Assembly: GCA_963169105.1 (NCBI GenBank)
Contig: OY720642.1
Span: 15,246,965-15,310,964 of the forward strand
Direction: 5' to 3'
DNA: 64,000 nt
DNA from: Ceriagrion tenellum
Taxonomy: Eukaryota > Arthropoda > Insecta > Odonata > Coenagrionidae
The notes below the pieces were generated by a model, which saw nothing but the letters and a program-made list of their open reading frames with translations, did not search any database and was not told the DNA's origin. A program made the translations under genes and the position numbers. Below are positions 1 to 12,820 of the stretch, piece by piece; the first letter of the stretch is position 1, and the number at the start of each line of letters is the position of its first letter.

Positions 1-1086
1 TTATATCCATATGTATAAGAGTGCAGCGGTTACTTCATAAACTTCCTCCAAAAAGGCAAAAAATGCAGTAGCGGCAAATCCTTGGTTCCATCTTACACTA
101 TATAGATATATATATAAATCAAATTACTTTTCTCTTAGCAATATGCCATCCCAGAGCGGTAAAAAAGGAAGGTTAAAATATTTTCTCAGAGCTTTTTTTG
201 TGTTCTTCTCACTTCACACACCACACTATTTTCATTCATTTTTGTCCAGTAAAAAAATTCCCCTCCTTTTTTACCCATAAATAATTCTTTTTTTTTGCCA
301 TCTCCAATGCATCTCCTCTTTTTTTTTAATCTCCTTTTTTTCCCAAAAAAAAATAAAACTTTTTTCAACTTTTTTTCTCATAAATTGTGGAGCGTGTGTT
401 TTTTTACCTTAAAAATGAGATTGCTTTTGCTGAACTTCTTATTGCTGGGCGCGTCTGAGGCGAGGCGTCCCCTCCGTTCAGTTCGCTTTTTTTGAAGGTT
501 CTGCAAGATCTAGAAAAAGAAGCGAGAAACACAAAGGTGTAGAGAGAGAAAAGAGAGTGAGGCGAGGCGAGCGAGTGTGTTCTTTTTGGTTAGAGCGGGG
601 CGGGATTGATTGATTGATTGATCGGTTGACTGGGTGGTTGGGGGAATCGACTGAGGAATCGGGGACTCGAGGGAGGAGGAGGAGGAGGAAGAGAACTGGT
701 GGTACAGCGGGCTCGCGTGAATGGTGGTGGTGGAGTCGGGACGGAAAAGTTGTTTAGAATGCGGATGGAGGATTGAAAAGGACAAGACGCACAAAGGGAA
801 GGACGGACAGAACGTGGGGAGAGAGAGATAGACAGAGACAGACAGTGTTTTTTTGTGGACGGATATGGCGAAGTGAGAAGGGGGATGGATTGAGAGAGAA
901 AGACAGAAGCGGAAGTGACTCCACAGGTTTGTTTTTATAAGTTTCCCGGGCGTGATGGAAAAGTGTTTGTATGCGAGAGATAGAAAGAAGGATACAAGTT
1001 AAAGTTTGAGGCTTGAATTTGTGGAAACGCGATGCATGAAATAAGTTCACGTATTTATACATTCCACTCTATTTTATTTTTAAAGA
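1..1086. other. Low-complexity intronic DNA
   Basis: No gene is seen. Positions 240-400 are T-rich with long T runs. Positions 520-900 are strongly purine-rich on the plus strand, with a GATT repeat at 604-621 and a GGA run near 667-690. Reading frames here are artefacts of skewed composition. Confidence 0.6.
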
Positions 1087-1180
1087 CCATGGATACGTCA
1101 TAATATGTCATTATCATGGTGACATCATCACCAGGTCAATGTCACCGAGGTGATAATGTCGAAACCACGGTCGGTAAAAA
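1087..1180. repeat. Degenerate fold-back element, hammerhead-like remnant
   Basis: The ends are roughly complementary: ACCATGG at the left and CCACGGT at the right. An inner stem GGTGACAT/ATGTCACC lies around 1117-1146. The right end, GAAACCACGGTCGGTAA at 1160-1176, closely matches the arms of the fold-back at 58975-59176. This suggests a decayed relative of that family. The boundaries are approximate. Confidence 0.35.
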
Positions 1181-4100
1181 TATAAGAGCAAAATGTATGA
1201 AACGACCATTTATTTCATACAACGAGGGAGTTCGTCGTTCATTCATTACTGTTTAACTCAATGAGAACAAATACGCGAACGAACTCCACAGTCATGTTAT
1301 TTTGTTTTAAGTGAATGATATAGAAATCACATAGTTCAGGTGTGATATGGTGGAACCGTTCCTTAATACTATAAGCAAAACACTCGCAGATTTCCTCTTG
1401 AAAAAATTTAACAGACTAGTTTCAGTGCTATTATCATGGCATCACTTGAAGATAATTAACATCGAAACTATCCCATTAAATCTTGATCAGTGGAAGACTG
1501 CAAATGTTTTGCTTACATCATTGGGAGAAGAACAGCTGAGATAAATTGAGCGAAGGAGTTTGGTTGTAACGGATAGGGGACCTGATTAATATGAAAACAT
1601 GTGAGAGTGAAAGATTGTTTATTGTGGAGTTTAGTGTCTGTGCGTAGATGTGCGTTTCTGTCGGTCAACTTCTGATTGTGACCTTGGAAATGGACTTAGA
1701 CATGGACCGAAATAAGCCCATTGAGCATATTTCAGGCGAATGAAATAAAGACGAGAGCGCTCGGAGTCAAGGCGTCCTTTTTAATGCTGGATGCTCAAAT
1801 TAAGGGGGTTAGTCAGAGGGTTACACACACAATATTTTCGATTTGATTTGACTAATATTTTGGGTACTATTATTCTGAGGGTTTGTTATTAGCATTACTG
1901 AAATGTTCTGGTGGAAGTGTTTAAGGATATCTCTATAACTACAAAACCGTTAATGCTACGCGTGGGCATTATCTAAGCACGTGTATCAATCTATTTACAG
2001 ACTGAGCAAAGTTCTCACGCACTCCTTGACCAAAAAAATCAATTGATCTATCGCCAAAAACATTCGACAAAGAATTTTAAAGGGCTGAATATGAATGAAA
2101 ATCTACTACGTTTTGGCATTATTGTCAAGATATTTTACTTCAACAAGTGAGAGAGGTAGAGATAGACAATAGAAAGAGATAGAGAAAGTAGATTTAGGCT
2201 CAAAAACTTTACATGAAAAATGCAAGTCAAAGATAAAGAGAAAACACTGGAAATTTACGCAAGAATAGATTCACAGGAGTTACACAAGAGTATTAGAATG
2301 TAATAGTGATCGATAGTTTTTGTGCAAGTCTTAAATGCATTATGTACTAAGATATATCATATATACGTGAAGAATTTATTTTACAATAGACTTATAAGGA
2401 GTAACACAAGTAATGTGTCGCTAGTTCCGCAGTCCAGTGAGTCGAGGAGTATTAATACCAACAAATTAAGGTAAACTAAACAGAGGAATTGGATGAGTCA
2501 TGAGGAGGATGTGATGGCACAGGAATATGGGCAACAATGGGTGATGGAGATGGATGATTTATTTTTAGCTCAGCTAACAATGAATATATACTTTGGGACA
2601 TTATCTCTTTTTCTCAAAGAATATTTAAAAATCAACATTAACCATTGCAGGCAAACTGAAGAATGTTCAGTCAGGCACCCAAGCAACAAAAAACACAAAA
2701 GTTCAGGCACACATGCCAACAACATCAAGAGCAGAAAAATTCAAAGAGGAAAGGAAAACATGCAGTAAGTGTTTAGAAAAAGAATATCATTAAACAATGC
2801 TAAACAAAATATATCCATGTACTGCTTCTGAAGGATGTTAAATAAAACCTACATATCAACCATTCGTAATTAAACACTCAAGAAACACACATGTCAATGT
2901 CTGGCTTAAAAATGTATATACAAAATGCATCTGATAAAAGTACAACCAACGAACGATTACACCATGTGCTCTGGCAACGTACAAAAATATATATAGATAT
3001 GCTCTTTCCGCTCTGATGCTTTCAACATTAGCTTGACGAACTTCGAATAACGCACAGCCTCGTCACATGACCGTTTAGAAAAAAATAACAACAACACCAC
3101 CGATAATATTGACTAGATCTAAGTCATTAAACACTTTCTTCTAGCCTGCACAAACAAGACAACAATAGTAACAGGGGTTAAACAAAATAACAGATGGTAC
3201 GTCGATTCTGGCTCTACTTTCATACGTATGAGGTCACATCGTTACTGTTTTCCATCCAATGCTATACAACATGCTGAATGTGCACCACCTCTGCTTAGAT
3301 GACAACACCGGCAGTGGAAAAATGCATTTTCATTTGCCCCAGGTGGATTCGTCACAACGCGAAATATCACACCTTTCAAGGGCCTCTTCAGGTTCAGACA
3401 GAAATGGATTGCAACAAGAAACAACAGAAACACTTGCCACATTTCATGTTGAAGAAATACGGGGTAAGATTGCCCAGGTTTGCTAATTATTTCAGCAAAT
3501 TTTTCATGGTAATTTGATGAACTGAAAAATCCTCTAACTTAAAGCCTTGCTAATGTTCAAACGGGAAAAGTTTTTTCATTACTTAAGTGATAAAACTCAG
3601 TTGGAAAGCAAATCAGCAGTTCTTTCGAGTACAGAGGAACACCCTTGTGTTCTGTCGCGGGCACAGGGCACTTTTCCAATCCAACTGAGAGCAAAATTGA
3701 GAGATCAAGCGATCCCTCTACGAGGTCATTGCAGTGCACATTCACCATGAATGTATTCACGAACAGTCCAAACAAAAAAGGTAATAATAATGGTAGAAAT
3801 AAATAAATATGAACGAAGAAAAATCAATCAAAATTATATATAAGTAATAATAAAACGTTTGATGCACAATACACACACGATTAATATAAATATATAGAGA
3901 AAGAACGTTTAGACGTTTCCTTTGTCTCTTTTTTTGGGGGATTCTTTTCTTTTGGGGAGATATTCACGACAGATAGAGAGGAGAGAGAATGAGAGACTGA
4001 GGTATAGTGTGTGGTCACTAGTAGGAGGGCGTAGATTAGCCACACCAGACCAAGCCACACACCGAGAGGGCCCCAGCACCTTACGAGTCCGTTTCCCGGG

Positions 4101-6292
4101 ACAAACTGACTGATAGCCGACTTCGACCGCCTTCCCGGCCTGTTGCAGAGACATCTATAAGTAGCAAACGGAGAGTGCAGAGGAGGGTTGGTGGGGAAGG
4201 GTGTGGAGGAGGAGGAGGAAGAGAGAGAGAGAGAGAGAGAATGTGAGAGAGAAAGGAAGAAAGAAGAAAGAAAAAATAAACGCAAAGGAAACAATCCACA
4301 AAATAATTTTGCACAGAAACAAACCAATACTATTTTTTTGTTAGCTTGTCATTCCTTTTTTAAAAATGAATTTTGGATGCTCTGAAAAAATGCATGAAAT
4401 GGTATGCATGTGAAGACTATTTCTTTGACAAAATATTAACAGCTCCAACTTCATAAGTAGAGACAACAATGTCACCCAACCCATTATTCTTTTTAAGCGA
4501 GCAACAATCTATCTTAACATTTCTAGTTCTGATTATCATTTTCCCTGATATATCCACCCATGCAGACACATATGAAAGCAAAATCTTCCAGGAGAGGAAT
4601 ATTACCTTTAGGTCAACCTACACTCAAATCCATACCCTAAATATTTTTTCTTGAGTAGAAGAAAAAAAGGCGTTAGGCATCAGTTCATTCTTCAATACAA
4701 GCATGACACAATTAACCATGGAGTCTCTTTCTTTCACAAATTTTATTCACCAAAAAGCTTTTAAAACTACCAGATATAAGAGATCCTGCATGCTAGTTGA
4801 GCCACAAATTGATTAGTATTCGGTGATTTCCTTGGCAAATAAATATATATACAAGTATACATATATGCAGCAGAGGAACGGAAAAATGCAATGAAAGCCG
4901 TTTAAAAATCAACCCACCCTGGTAGCAAGGCTGGCAAATTTTTGAGCCAAAATGTGTGTTTTCAAAGCTCAAGGAAAAGAAAAGAGGTAGCCAATGATGA
5001 GATTCTTTTAAAAAAGGTTAAAATTACCCACTGACGCGAAATAAACAAGAAAGAAGACATAAAAATCAATTAGCGCACAAAACAACAGCACCCAAGAGTT
5101 AGCAAAATGTTTCCAAAAAATTTAGCAGCCCTGTGATGCGCAGGGGATATGAGGATCTTTCGAGGGTAAGGTGTTTAAACGGCAGTCCTGCAATTAGGCC
5201 AACGGGCGGAGGGTCGGACACGGAGGAAAGAAGTCTAGTGAGGAGAAGAGGGTTGGTATTCTCGTGTTACGGGTTGAGACCGCGGCGGAGACATTTCGCA
5301 CAATATGGACAAACAATCCGCGAGAGTGAAGAGCGAATGAGACAAAATTTCTCGACCGAGACTGTTATCATTGACGGACCGATCCCGTTTCAATGGAAAT
5401 CTGGCAGGGTTGCATACCCGATTGACTGATTGCAAACTGAAAAACGACAGGCAAAATACTGTTAACTGACATCTTCCCGTGACAAACTACAAATGAAATG
5501 GTTTCCAAACAGTAACTACTAATCTATTTCACGGATGTTTGAGACCACTACAACTACAAATAAAATTTCACATAAGATACAAAAAAATAAAAAAAATAAA
5601 GGGGTGAAAAAATTAAACTTTACATGATGCTTTAGTCAGGATTTTAAAGAAAATAAATATTTACAAATAAAGATTTATACACTAGAGTAAGTGGACTATA
5701 CCTAGCAGTTTCGTCATTTTCACTATGAAAGCATTATTTTTAACTTTTAAATAGTATTTTTATGAATTTCTCCTTATTTATGTAAAATAATGGTTACAAA
5801 ACCTTATAACGCTAGATCGAGTGATTGAGCAAATTCAGTATAGAAATTAAGTCACGGAATTTGACTTGGCTCAATGGATTGAAGCACTATCGGAGCTTAA
5901 TGAAGCATGCAGTAATCGCTACGAAGAAATCATATTGACTCGGTTGAGCCATTCTCCTCAGCAAACTCTTCCACGTCTACGGGCTTCAAGTTAAGTTAAC
6001 AAAGGATATCAAAATAACTCGGATTGCAAACTCTAGTAGTCTGGTTCATACATTAAATGTCCGTCATCGAGGTCCTTTTCGTGCAAGTCTACAGGTTAAA
6101 GTCAAGGCTAAGAAATATACAATGGCAGCTGAAAAGGGGAAAATAGAGTGTAGGAATGGATAGAGTAACTGAGGCTGCGTTAGGGAGGATTTCTATGATG
6201 TAAGATCGGTCGCAGGTAAAAGGAGATAATTGAATAATTAAAAAACGGTCATTAGTCACTTGATGGTATTCCAATATTATGCAAATTATTTT
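1181..6292. other. Unassigned intronic DNA, about 5.1 kb
   Basis: No coding exon or known repeat was recognised. A short inverted repeat lies at 1226-1288 (GGAGTTCG against CGAACTCC). A GA dinucleotide run lies at about 4220-4240, next to a GC-rich patch at 4020-4200. A second GC-rich patch lies at 5130-5430; its reading frames match nothing I know. The missing Ih S5, pore and S6 exons were looked for on the minus strand and not found. Confidence 0.55.
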
Positions 6293-6441
6293 ATTGTTAA
6301 CTTTTACAAAACCACAAATTAACAAAACACGCGAGCCAAGTTCAGCGCTTTAGTACTATCTTCAGTACCTGAAGATGACGCTGAAGAGTTGGAACCCGGG
6401 TCGAGTATTCAATAATTTGTGGCCTTGTGGAAGTTAGCAAT
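6293..6441. repeat. Fold-back element with hammerhead-like motifs
   Basis: The arms beginning ATTGTTAAC at 6293 and ending GTTAGCAAT at 6441 are complementary over most of about 70 bases. The right arm carries CTGAAGA at 6369, one spacer base, a partial hairpin, then GGAACCCGGGTC ending at 6402. The left arm carries the minus-strand counterpart at 6333-6365, where helix II (AGTACT against AGCGCT) is better preserved. The GAAAC box has mutated in both arms, so this copy looks decayed. Confidence 0.65.
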
Positions 6442-6511
6442 GAAATACTTTGCAGAATTTCATTAACTAGGACCGTTTACTGCCATTAACTTCTGATCCT
6501 GGGCTCTCCCA

Positions 6512-6753
6512 TTAACCCTTTGGGTGCGGCATGACGTGATGTCACGTCATGGTTGTCTTAACGCTGGTGCTGATGACGTAATATCACGTCATGGGTACCG
6601 TGAATGTTCCAGATTTCACTAGGGGGCGTAGAGAAAGTTCCCCGAGTGAAAGCTAGAACACTCACGGTACTCATGACGTGATATCACGTCATAAGCACCA
6701 GTGTAATGAGAGCCATGACGAGATATCACGTCATGCCTCACTCAAAAGGTTCA
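6512..6753. mobile_element. MITE, piggyBac-like ends, with CRE-like palindromes
   Basis: The left end reads TTAA then CCCTTTGGGTGCGGCATGACG. The right end is its imperfect inverse, with TTAA mutated to TTCA. Arms of about 86 bases pair across the element. Each arm holds two 20-base palindromes of the form ATGACGTgATatCACGTCAT, at 6531-6550, 6573-6592, 6673-6692 and 6715-6734. The TTAA plus CCCTTT end resembles piggyBac-type elements. That assignment is inference, since there is no transposase. Confidence 0.7.
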
Positions 6754-7272
6754 CGCAATGAAGACAGTTCGCTGTGTTGCCGCTGAAATCGCCCTTTGCC
6801 ACCCACTCTCCCGCCGTGGGTTCTCTCTTGCTTTCTTGACGGAACATAAGCGGAGGGGAGGCGGGAATGGGGGAGGGGGTGAACAATTGGGTGGAGGGGG
6901 CGGGGCTTCATGAGGCCCTCCCCCTCGGCGTCAGCCATCCTGGCGACCAACTAAAGGCCTGCAGAAGCGCCGCCAGTGGCGCCTGAGACGAGAGAGGCGA
7001 ACACATAAAAAAATACCCCGGAGGACTCTCCATTCAAGGAATCGGTCCGACAGTGCTTTTTTTTTTCCAAATATGACGAGAGAACGGCGAGGCATTCGAA
7101 GTTGATTGGCGTTTCAGAGTTTTTCTTATGAGAGCCATGGGGCTCACACCGTTTAGTATACTTAGGCGCATGTTTCGATGCATGATCATTTGCATCCGCA
7201 TACGCCAACAAGATGCGTGGGGAGTTGGTGGTTTCCGGCGATACTTTATAGAATTTACTTAACATTTTGAAG
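6754..7272. other. GC-rich unassigned stretch
   Basis: GC-rich DNA with a G-rich plus strand around 6840-6910. Minus-strand frames run through it without similarity to any known family. No gene is called. Confidence 0.5.
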
Positions 7273-7522
7273 GAATAAACTTTGTTTTTCCACAATGAAT
7301 TTAATAACTTACTACCATGGCTTCGACGATTATCGTCATCATCAGGTGAAGATACAACTTGGTGCACCAAGTTGTATCTTCACCTGATGATGTCGTTAAT
7401 CGTAGCACCAAGTTATAAGTTGTTGCACCAAGATGTATCTTCACCTGATAATGTCGTTAATCGTCGAAACCATGGTCGTAAGTTATTAAATTCATTGTGG
7501 AAAAACAAAGTTTACTTTATTC
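7273..7522. repeat. Fold-back element with paired hammerhead-like motifs
   Basis: The arms pair from AACTTTGTTTTTCC at the left to GGAAAAACAAAGTT at the right. The left arm holds a minus-strand motif at 7313-7345: CTGATGA, spacer T, a GACGA/TCGTC hairpin, GAAG, CCATGG. The right arm holds the plus-strand partner at 7445-7477, reading CTGATAA, then the hairpin, GAAA, CCATGG and TC. The centre contains a further short palindrome (GGTGCACC) and a partial repeat of the arm. Confidence 0.75.
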
Positions 7523-9030
7523 ATCCCAAAATAGATCCGTGGGGTGCATCTCATCTTAATGCACAAAGATGCGCGAGAAATTTATATTTTAGAAATAACT
7601 AACTCACGAACTTATTTTGTAAGATGACGTTTTCCTCGGCACTCAACATCAATGCCTCTTTTTAGTGAAACAAAGGGCCGTTCTGGAAATGGCCGCTGTC
7701 CAGCCCTCCACAAACGTTCGTTCCCCCGTGCGAGACGCGCCCTCAAGGCCTCTTCATTCGTCTGCTTTTTCTTTTTTTTTTCAATATACAATGCTTTTTT
7801 ACATTTTTAGTTTTACATCAAGAATATTAAAAATAATAATCACTCGTAAGATGGAATCATTCAACGTCATCCAGTCGACAAAATAGCAAGCAAACATTCT
7901 CCCTTATGTGCTTATTCATCACAATCCGTGTATTTCGTCAAATATCAAGTTAAGATGTATTTTTTGTCTTTAGGCACACATAACCCAACATATATTGAAA
8001 TTTTATTCGAAGTTATTAATAGGAAACCATTATTTCAAGATATTGTTTCCGAAATTGCATTTTACAGTTAGTGAATCTACATGGGCTATAAAGTATTCAG
8101 GCACATCATCGCATTTTCATTGACATTATCTGTTAAGACCAACGACTTTACCTGATTTTCAATGCCATACATTTTCCAATTATGGAACCCAAGGAATCCA
8201 AGTATACATTAAGATGGAGATATTCAATAAACTATCAAATGACACTGAGTCAATCTTAAAATTTTTGCAGTTTTACATGAATAATTAAAAATAACAGTTG
8301 TTTGTATATACAATTGTGCCTGAAAGACTATAGTATGCGTAATCAAAGATAAACGACTTTGGATATAAAATAACAAGCCGGTGATTGATAAGAATAAGTA
8401 TTTCACTCTATTATTAAACATGGAAAATAGAAAAGTATAAAATTTTAAAGTTCCAAAGAATGTTTTAAGAAAAAGTTTGTCCAACTTCGAACCACGACTC
8501 ATTTTTCCCTTCAAATTACCTTATCATGAAGATATAACATATCTGTTAAATATTAAAAAATAAAGAACTAAAATCTAAGGAGTCGGAAGAAGTTGCACAT
8601 TTCAATTTGACCCCATTAGGGTTTAAACCATGTATATAAGCTCTAATTTTCTGAAAAAAAAGTCAATGATGATATAAACTATATTTTTTGAAGATCGATG
8701 AACAACGAATAAAAACAAATGTTTATGATAGCAACAGTTCTCCTATGGTGCTAATTTACAATGCCTAATTGTCTTTCAAAAAGAAACAATCTACAAATAA
8801 TCTTCCGCTTCAGAAAATTATTCTATCAAGTAAACAAACAAATCCAAGGTTATTGGGATTGCAGTGATAATAATCATAGTATAACAATGGTAATACAAAT
8901 AATGATAAGAAGAAGAATGGTAATGATAGCAGACGTATTTCGATAACAAGATCAAATAGTAGTGTTCATCTAATTAGTACGGGGATTATAATTAAAGAGA
9001 TAGAAGGGGTGAATGTAAGTAGCGGCTTAC
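7523..9030. other. Intron downstream of the S4 exon
   Basis: AT-rich and without recognised genes. It belongs to the Ih intron that starts at the GTAAGC donor at 9030 on the minus strand. No acceptor followed by an S5-like coding segment was found here or further left. Confidence 0.6.
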
Positions 9031-9168
9031 GTAGACTTCCTCCCATTGGCTGACGTAGCGCACCAGCCGAGAGAGTCTGAGCAGCCGGACGAGGCTGAGT
9101 AGCTTGGCGAGCCGCAAGATGCGAAGAGCGCGTCCAGCATGAAGGATTTGGAAACTTTCGCTAAAATC
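9031..9168 (-). CDS. Ih (HCN) channel exon: S4 voltage sensor and S4-S5 linker
   Basis: This 138-base exon encodes 46 residues, from DFSESFQILHAGRALR to RLVRYVSQWEEVY. Arg or Lys recurs every third residue through most of GRALRILRLAKLLSLVRLLR, which is the S4 voltage sensor of hyperpolarization-activated channels. SQWEEVY begins the S4-S5 linker. HCN channels are plasma-membrane cation channels opened by hyperpolarization and tuned by cyclic nucleotides, and they set pacemaking and resting potential. The acceptor reads TTTCAG and the donor TAC/GTAAGC. Both junctions are phase 0, so the exon joins in frame to the exon at 10888-11024. The phase 0/0 structure would also let the exon be skipped or swapped without a frameshift. 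S5, pore and ligand-binding exons are not in the window. Identification is near certain from the S4 signature. Confidence 0.96.
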
Positions 9169-10887
9169 CTGAAACAAAATGCCAATATATACACTAGGAC
9201 TTTCCGTCACACAAATTGACAGATTGCGTTGGCCATCGCCCATCCCATGGGTTGGCGTCCGACTCACTTGGCTCTCTTCCATTCGATCATTGACGGGTTA
9301 GCGGAAAAAAAAAGGGAATCGCTGTGGGCGCACCGACGAGGAGACTTACGTACTCCTCGACCATATTTAGAGGATGCCATGCATCGACTTACGCTGATCT
9401 CTTGTTTCAAAATTCTACCGGAGGGAATCAATAAGCGTACTCGGCAATGTTTTTCCTCTTGACACTATAAATCAGTTGCTTACCTAATTACCTGCAGCAG
9501 GGGCTTGATGGGTTGGAGAAATCGTATTATTTAGAATGCGTAGCATATACGTGTGAGAGTGTTTGGAGTCACTTGTTAGGCTTCTACTGGTCATTATAAA
9601 TATGCGCGGCAAACTCAAAACTAATTTTTAAAGTTCCATTTTATTGTCCTCTCCATTGTTTCAAATATTGATAGCTATCTCTGAGTATTCTTCCATAATT
9701 TTCATTTCAGTGAAATATAAACTTTAGTATATACTCGCGGCTATTTGAATTTTATAGGCTAAGTACGTAAAATTTATAGCAACTTATATCACAAGCAACT
9801 TAATAGAGAGTGACAAGGACAAGAACACTGCACCCATGACTCTAAGTTTGATTTGCTATATTAAGAAATCAGTAATGTTAAGAGTAATGGAATTCGTCAG
9901 CATGAATGGGGAGAAAATTACCATATGAAATGATGAATATATCTTTCTAATACAGTTACTGACGTTAATGGACACTGCTACTATTAAATCACAGAATAAA
10001 CGGCAAATAAGAGAGTGAATTTTTAGAACATGAATTTCACAGTTTCAGATTCCTTGGTGCTTTCAGTGTAATCTCCAAACAAGCAATCCACATCACAGAA
10101 AGGTAAGCAATGACTCAAAAACTCCAACTGTAATGAATTCTAGCTCTCTATGGATAAATGAGGAATCAAAGACTTTTGGCCATCCTTTGAACCGTGTAGG
10201 CAAATATGACATGAATATTTGAAATGGGCTGCCTTGATTTTTTTCGTCAATCTCCATAAGATGCAAAGACGGAGGTGTATGCAAATCAACAGAGATGATT
10301 TCACTCTGCAACATGGTGAAAAGAGTAGATTACACTAAATCCTAAAGGATAAATCTCGTTCAATAACTAAAATGTTGCACTGGAAAACGTAAGTTTTCTA
10401 CGGAAGCAGGCCATGGGGTTCATATACCTAAAAGCATCTACGATGAGAGCATTAAAAATGAACGATTGAACCTGGCTCGCAAAGATTGACTAGTTGTGAA
10501 ACTTAAAATAATTCATATTCAATGATATAAGCTAAAGGAGAGAAAAGCATTTAGTTCCAATTATTCAACTTCCACGATCAAACAAAAGTGATTGGAAAAA
10601 TTAAAATTTACATAAGAGAATATACATATATATATTTATTTGTTGATATGCTAAGGAGAAAAGCGTATTCACTGGAATTAGGCATCCATTTTCGGATCAA
10701 CCAATGGAAGAATGCTGTAGAAAATTAATCAAGAGGAAATGGTTACATCGTACGAAGAATAATGCGAGCCAGTTTCGAATCTCAGCAGTTCTTTGCTCTT
10801 TTCCGAGAGATATCCTGGGGGGGCTGTAATCTATGCATAGCTATGTATTTAGGGATTGTTGATATCCCAGGAATAAGAGTAACTCAC
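9169..10887 (-). other. Ih intron between the S3 and S4 exons (1719 bases)
   Basis: Bounded on the minus strand by donor GTGAGT after CAG and acceptor TTTCAG. The region near 9230-9420 is less AT-rich and contains two donor-like GTAAGT sites on the minus strand, but no convincing exon. The remainder is AT-rich with no recognised repeat. Confidence 0.85.
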
Positions 10888-11024
10888 CTGGTTGAAAATG
10901 AGAAAGATGTAATCTAGGGGGATGGAAGAAATGAGGTCGAGAAAGAACCACGTTCTTAGGTAATGCCGGGCGATGAGCTTGGGGTCTAGAATCACTTGTT
11001 CTGCGTTGTCTTGCTGCATGATGC
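10888..11024 (-). CDS. Ih (HCN) channel exon: S2-S3 loop and S3 segment
   Basis: This 137-base exon begins with two bases completing a Gly codon (phase 1), followed by 45 residues. It starts IMQQDNAEQVILDPKLIARH and ends SSIPLDYIFLIFNQ. ILDP, the YLRTWFFLDL segment and SSIPLDYIFLI are the hallmarks of the S2-S3 loop and S3 of HCN channels. The family context (FRTGI before, DFSESF after) fits both junctions. The acceptor is AAAACAG and the donor is CAG/GTGAGT. The upstream exon (N-terminus, S1, S2) must end in G for the frame to work, and it was not found to the right in this window. Confidence 0.95.
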
Positions 11025-12820
11025 CTGTTTTCAAAAGGACGGGTTCATAACACGGAGGATTTGACATAGGTTTTGGGGCGAGGTATGAAGAGATGTGTAG
11101 AGGTTCAAGTGAGTCGTGTGGGAAATTTCCATGGGGTTGGCGGCGGCGAGTTGACGAATGCATGGCGAAGAAAGACGCGGGTAAGGCCGCCGTATTCAGG
11201 GCGTTCATCAGTTATGCAAAGAGAAGCAGCGGGCACAGGAGTAAGCGATGGAATTTTTAAAAAATGATAAGCAAGCGTTTGAAATTCGGGAAAAGGGTAG
11301 GCCACAAAGGACCAGATGAAAAAAAGCAAGGAAATCAATAATAAGCGAGTGCAGATGAGCATCAGCAAGTGTGTTTTGTGCAACATGGCGATGAAGTATT
11401 CGAGAACGCGCACAAGAGGTAGCAAAGCGTGCATGAAGTGTTTATTTTTTTTCGGCGGGTCGTGCAGTTGCCGCGGAGAGACACGAGAGAGGCGGGGTTG
11501 GATTGTTTTGGTGACACCAAGTGATGTGGTGGAATTTGAGGAACAGGGCCGGGCGGGAAGAAGAAGGAAAGAAAAAAGTATATCAATACATTTTTGAAAG
11601 TATCCATGGCGCTTTAAAAATGCGCTAATTAAACACATAATTATACATTACATTCCTTCTATTTTGGCTCAGTTTTATAATGTCTGGTTACGTTTTTTCG
11701 TGGCATGAGAACCGCAGAGGAGTTATTCTTCAACGTCAATGGTCAAGCCAACTAACCGTGTTTATGATATACTATAAGTATCCCGAACTCTCGATAATCA
11801 CGGCATTAGCACTACGTCTATTCCAACTGTAGGCTAACGTTTACCAGACATTATCAACCAGGCCTTAGGTTATTCTTTACAAGATACAACATTATATTGC
11901 ATGAATTGTTGGATAGGTACTCAAACTTAAGTCACTTTCTTGAGATTAAATCGTGACCAACATTCAAGAAATACAAAAAAGAATAATGAGATTTTTTACT
12001 TTTTTATAGTTTTTAACTCGTTAAAATATTTCTCAAATGTTAGTACTTATATAATACAAGGAAGTACAATCTTATCAATGAAACAGTAATGTGATAAATC
12101 ACTATTAGAAAAACATTTCATTTACGATATTCTTAAGTGACATGATATCAATACATCTTGTCCATCATATTTCACTTCCATAACAACATTAAATTCTTCA
12201 TGCATGCATTTAACAATAAGGAATTAATGATAGACCTGAAGTCAAGTGTTACTGACAGATAGCCAATAATTGCTAAAAGTCAGAATACTTTATTGCTAAT
12301 GACAACGTACGACAGAACTAGTATATGAAATGAGAACATGGTTTGAAATTATATTTCCTAAACTCTTTATTAAGAAACGGCGATATATATCTCTCGCCAA
12401 AACCACTCGTCTACTATTTCTCTATGACTGGATTAATTTTAATCAACCATAGTTATGTATTTGTATGACAATTAATTGAAGATCATACCATGGGCCAACT
12501 ATTTTAAAAGATACCGTTATCATATGAGCAAGGGCGTTAATACTTTTGAGAGAAAATGCTGCATAAAAAATTAAATTTGTGTAAAAATCACCATCATCGA
12601 GCGAGATCAAATTGAAAACTATTTATGTTTTGATCTTTAAGCAGCCTATGTAAGATTGTTTAAGTGTCTAAGAAATGCGAAATTAAGGAAAGGAATAGGA
12701 AGTATTTCTCCCCAATGGATCTCAGGGTTGATTAGCGACGACATTTCGAAGCCTGAGAGTTAGGGTGGGGTACGGTCAGAAATTAGAGCATGTATTGAAA
12801 AAAAACTAGTAAACAATGAC
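11025..12820. other. Intron upstream of the S3 exon
   Basis: Positions 11080-11600 are GC-richer and contain a 177-codon minus-strand open frame (11105-11638). Its composition is low-complexity and it resembles no family, so it is not called. The rest is AT-rich without recognisable content. Confidence 0.55.

Noticed and set aside
510..1062. Overlapping minus-strand frames of 94 and 102 codons
   Set aside because: Produced by purine-rich plus-strand DNA. No start context, motif or splice evidence.
3881..4327. 148-codon minus-strand frame
   Set aside because: Runs through a GA microsatellite read as Ser-Leu repeats, with overlapping frames in all registers.
11105..11638. 177-codon minus-strand frame just upstream of the Ih S3 exon
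   Set aside because: It does not contain S1-S2 sequence and does not end in the G-phase donor the Ih frame needs. Leu/Ser-rich low complexity.
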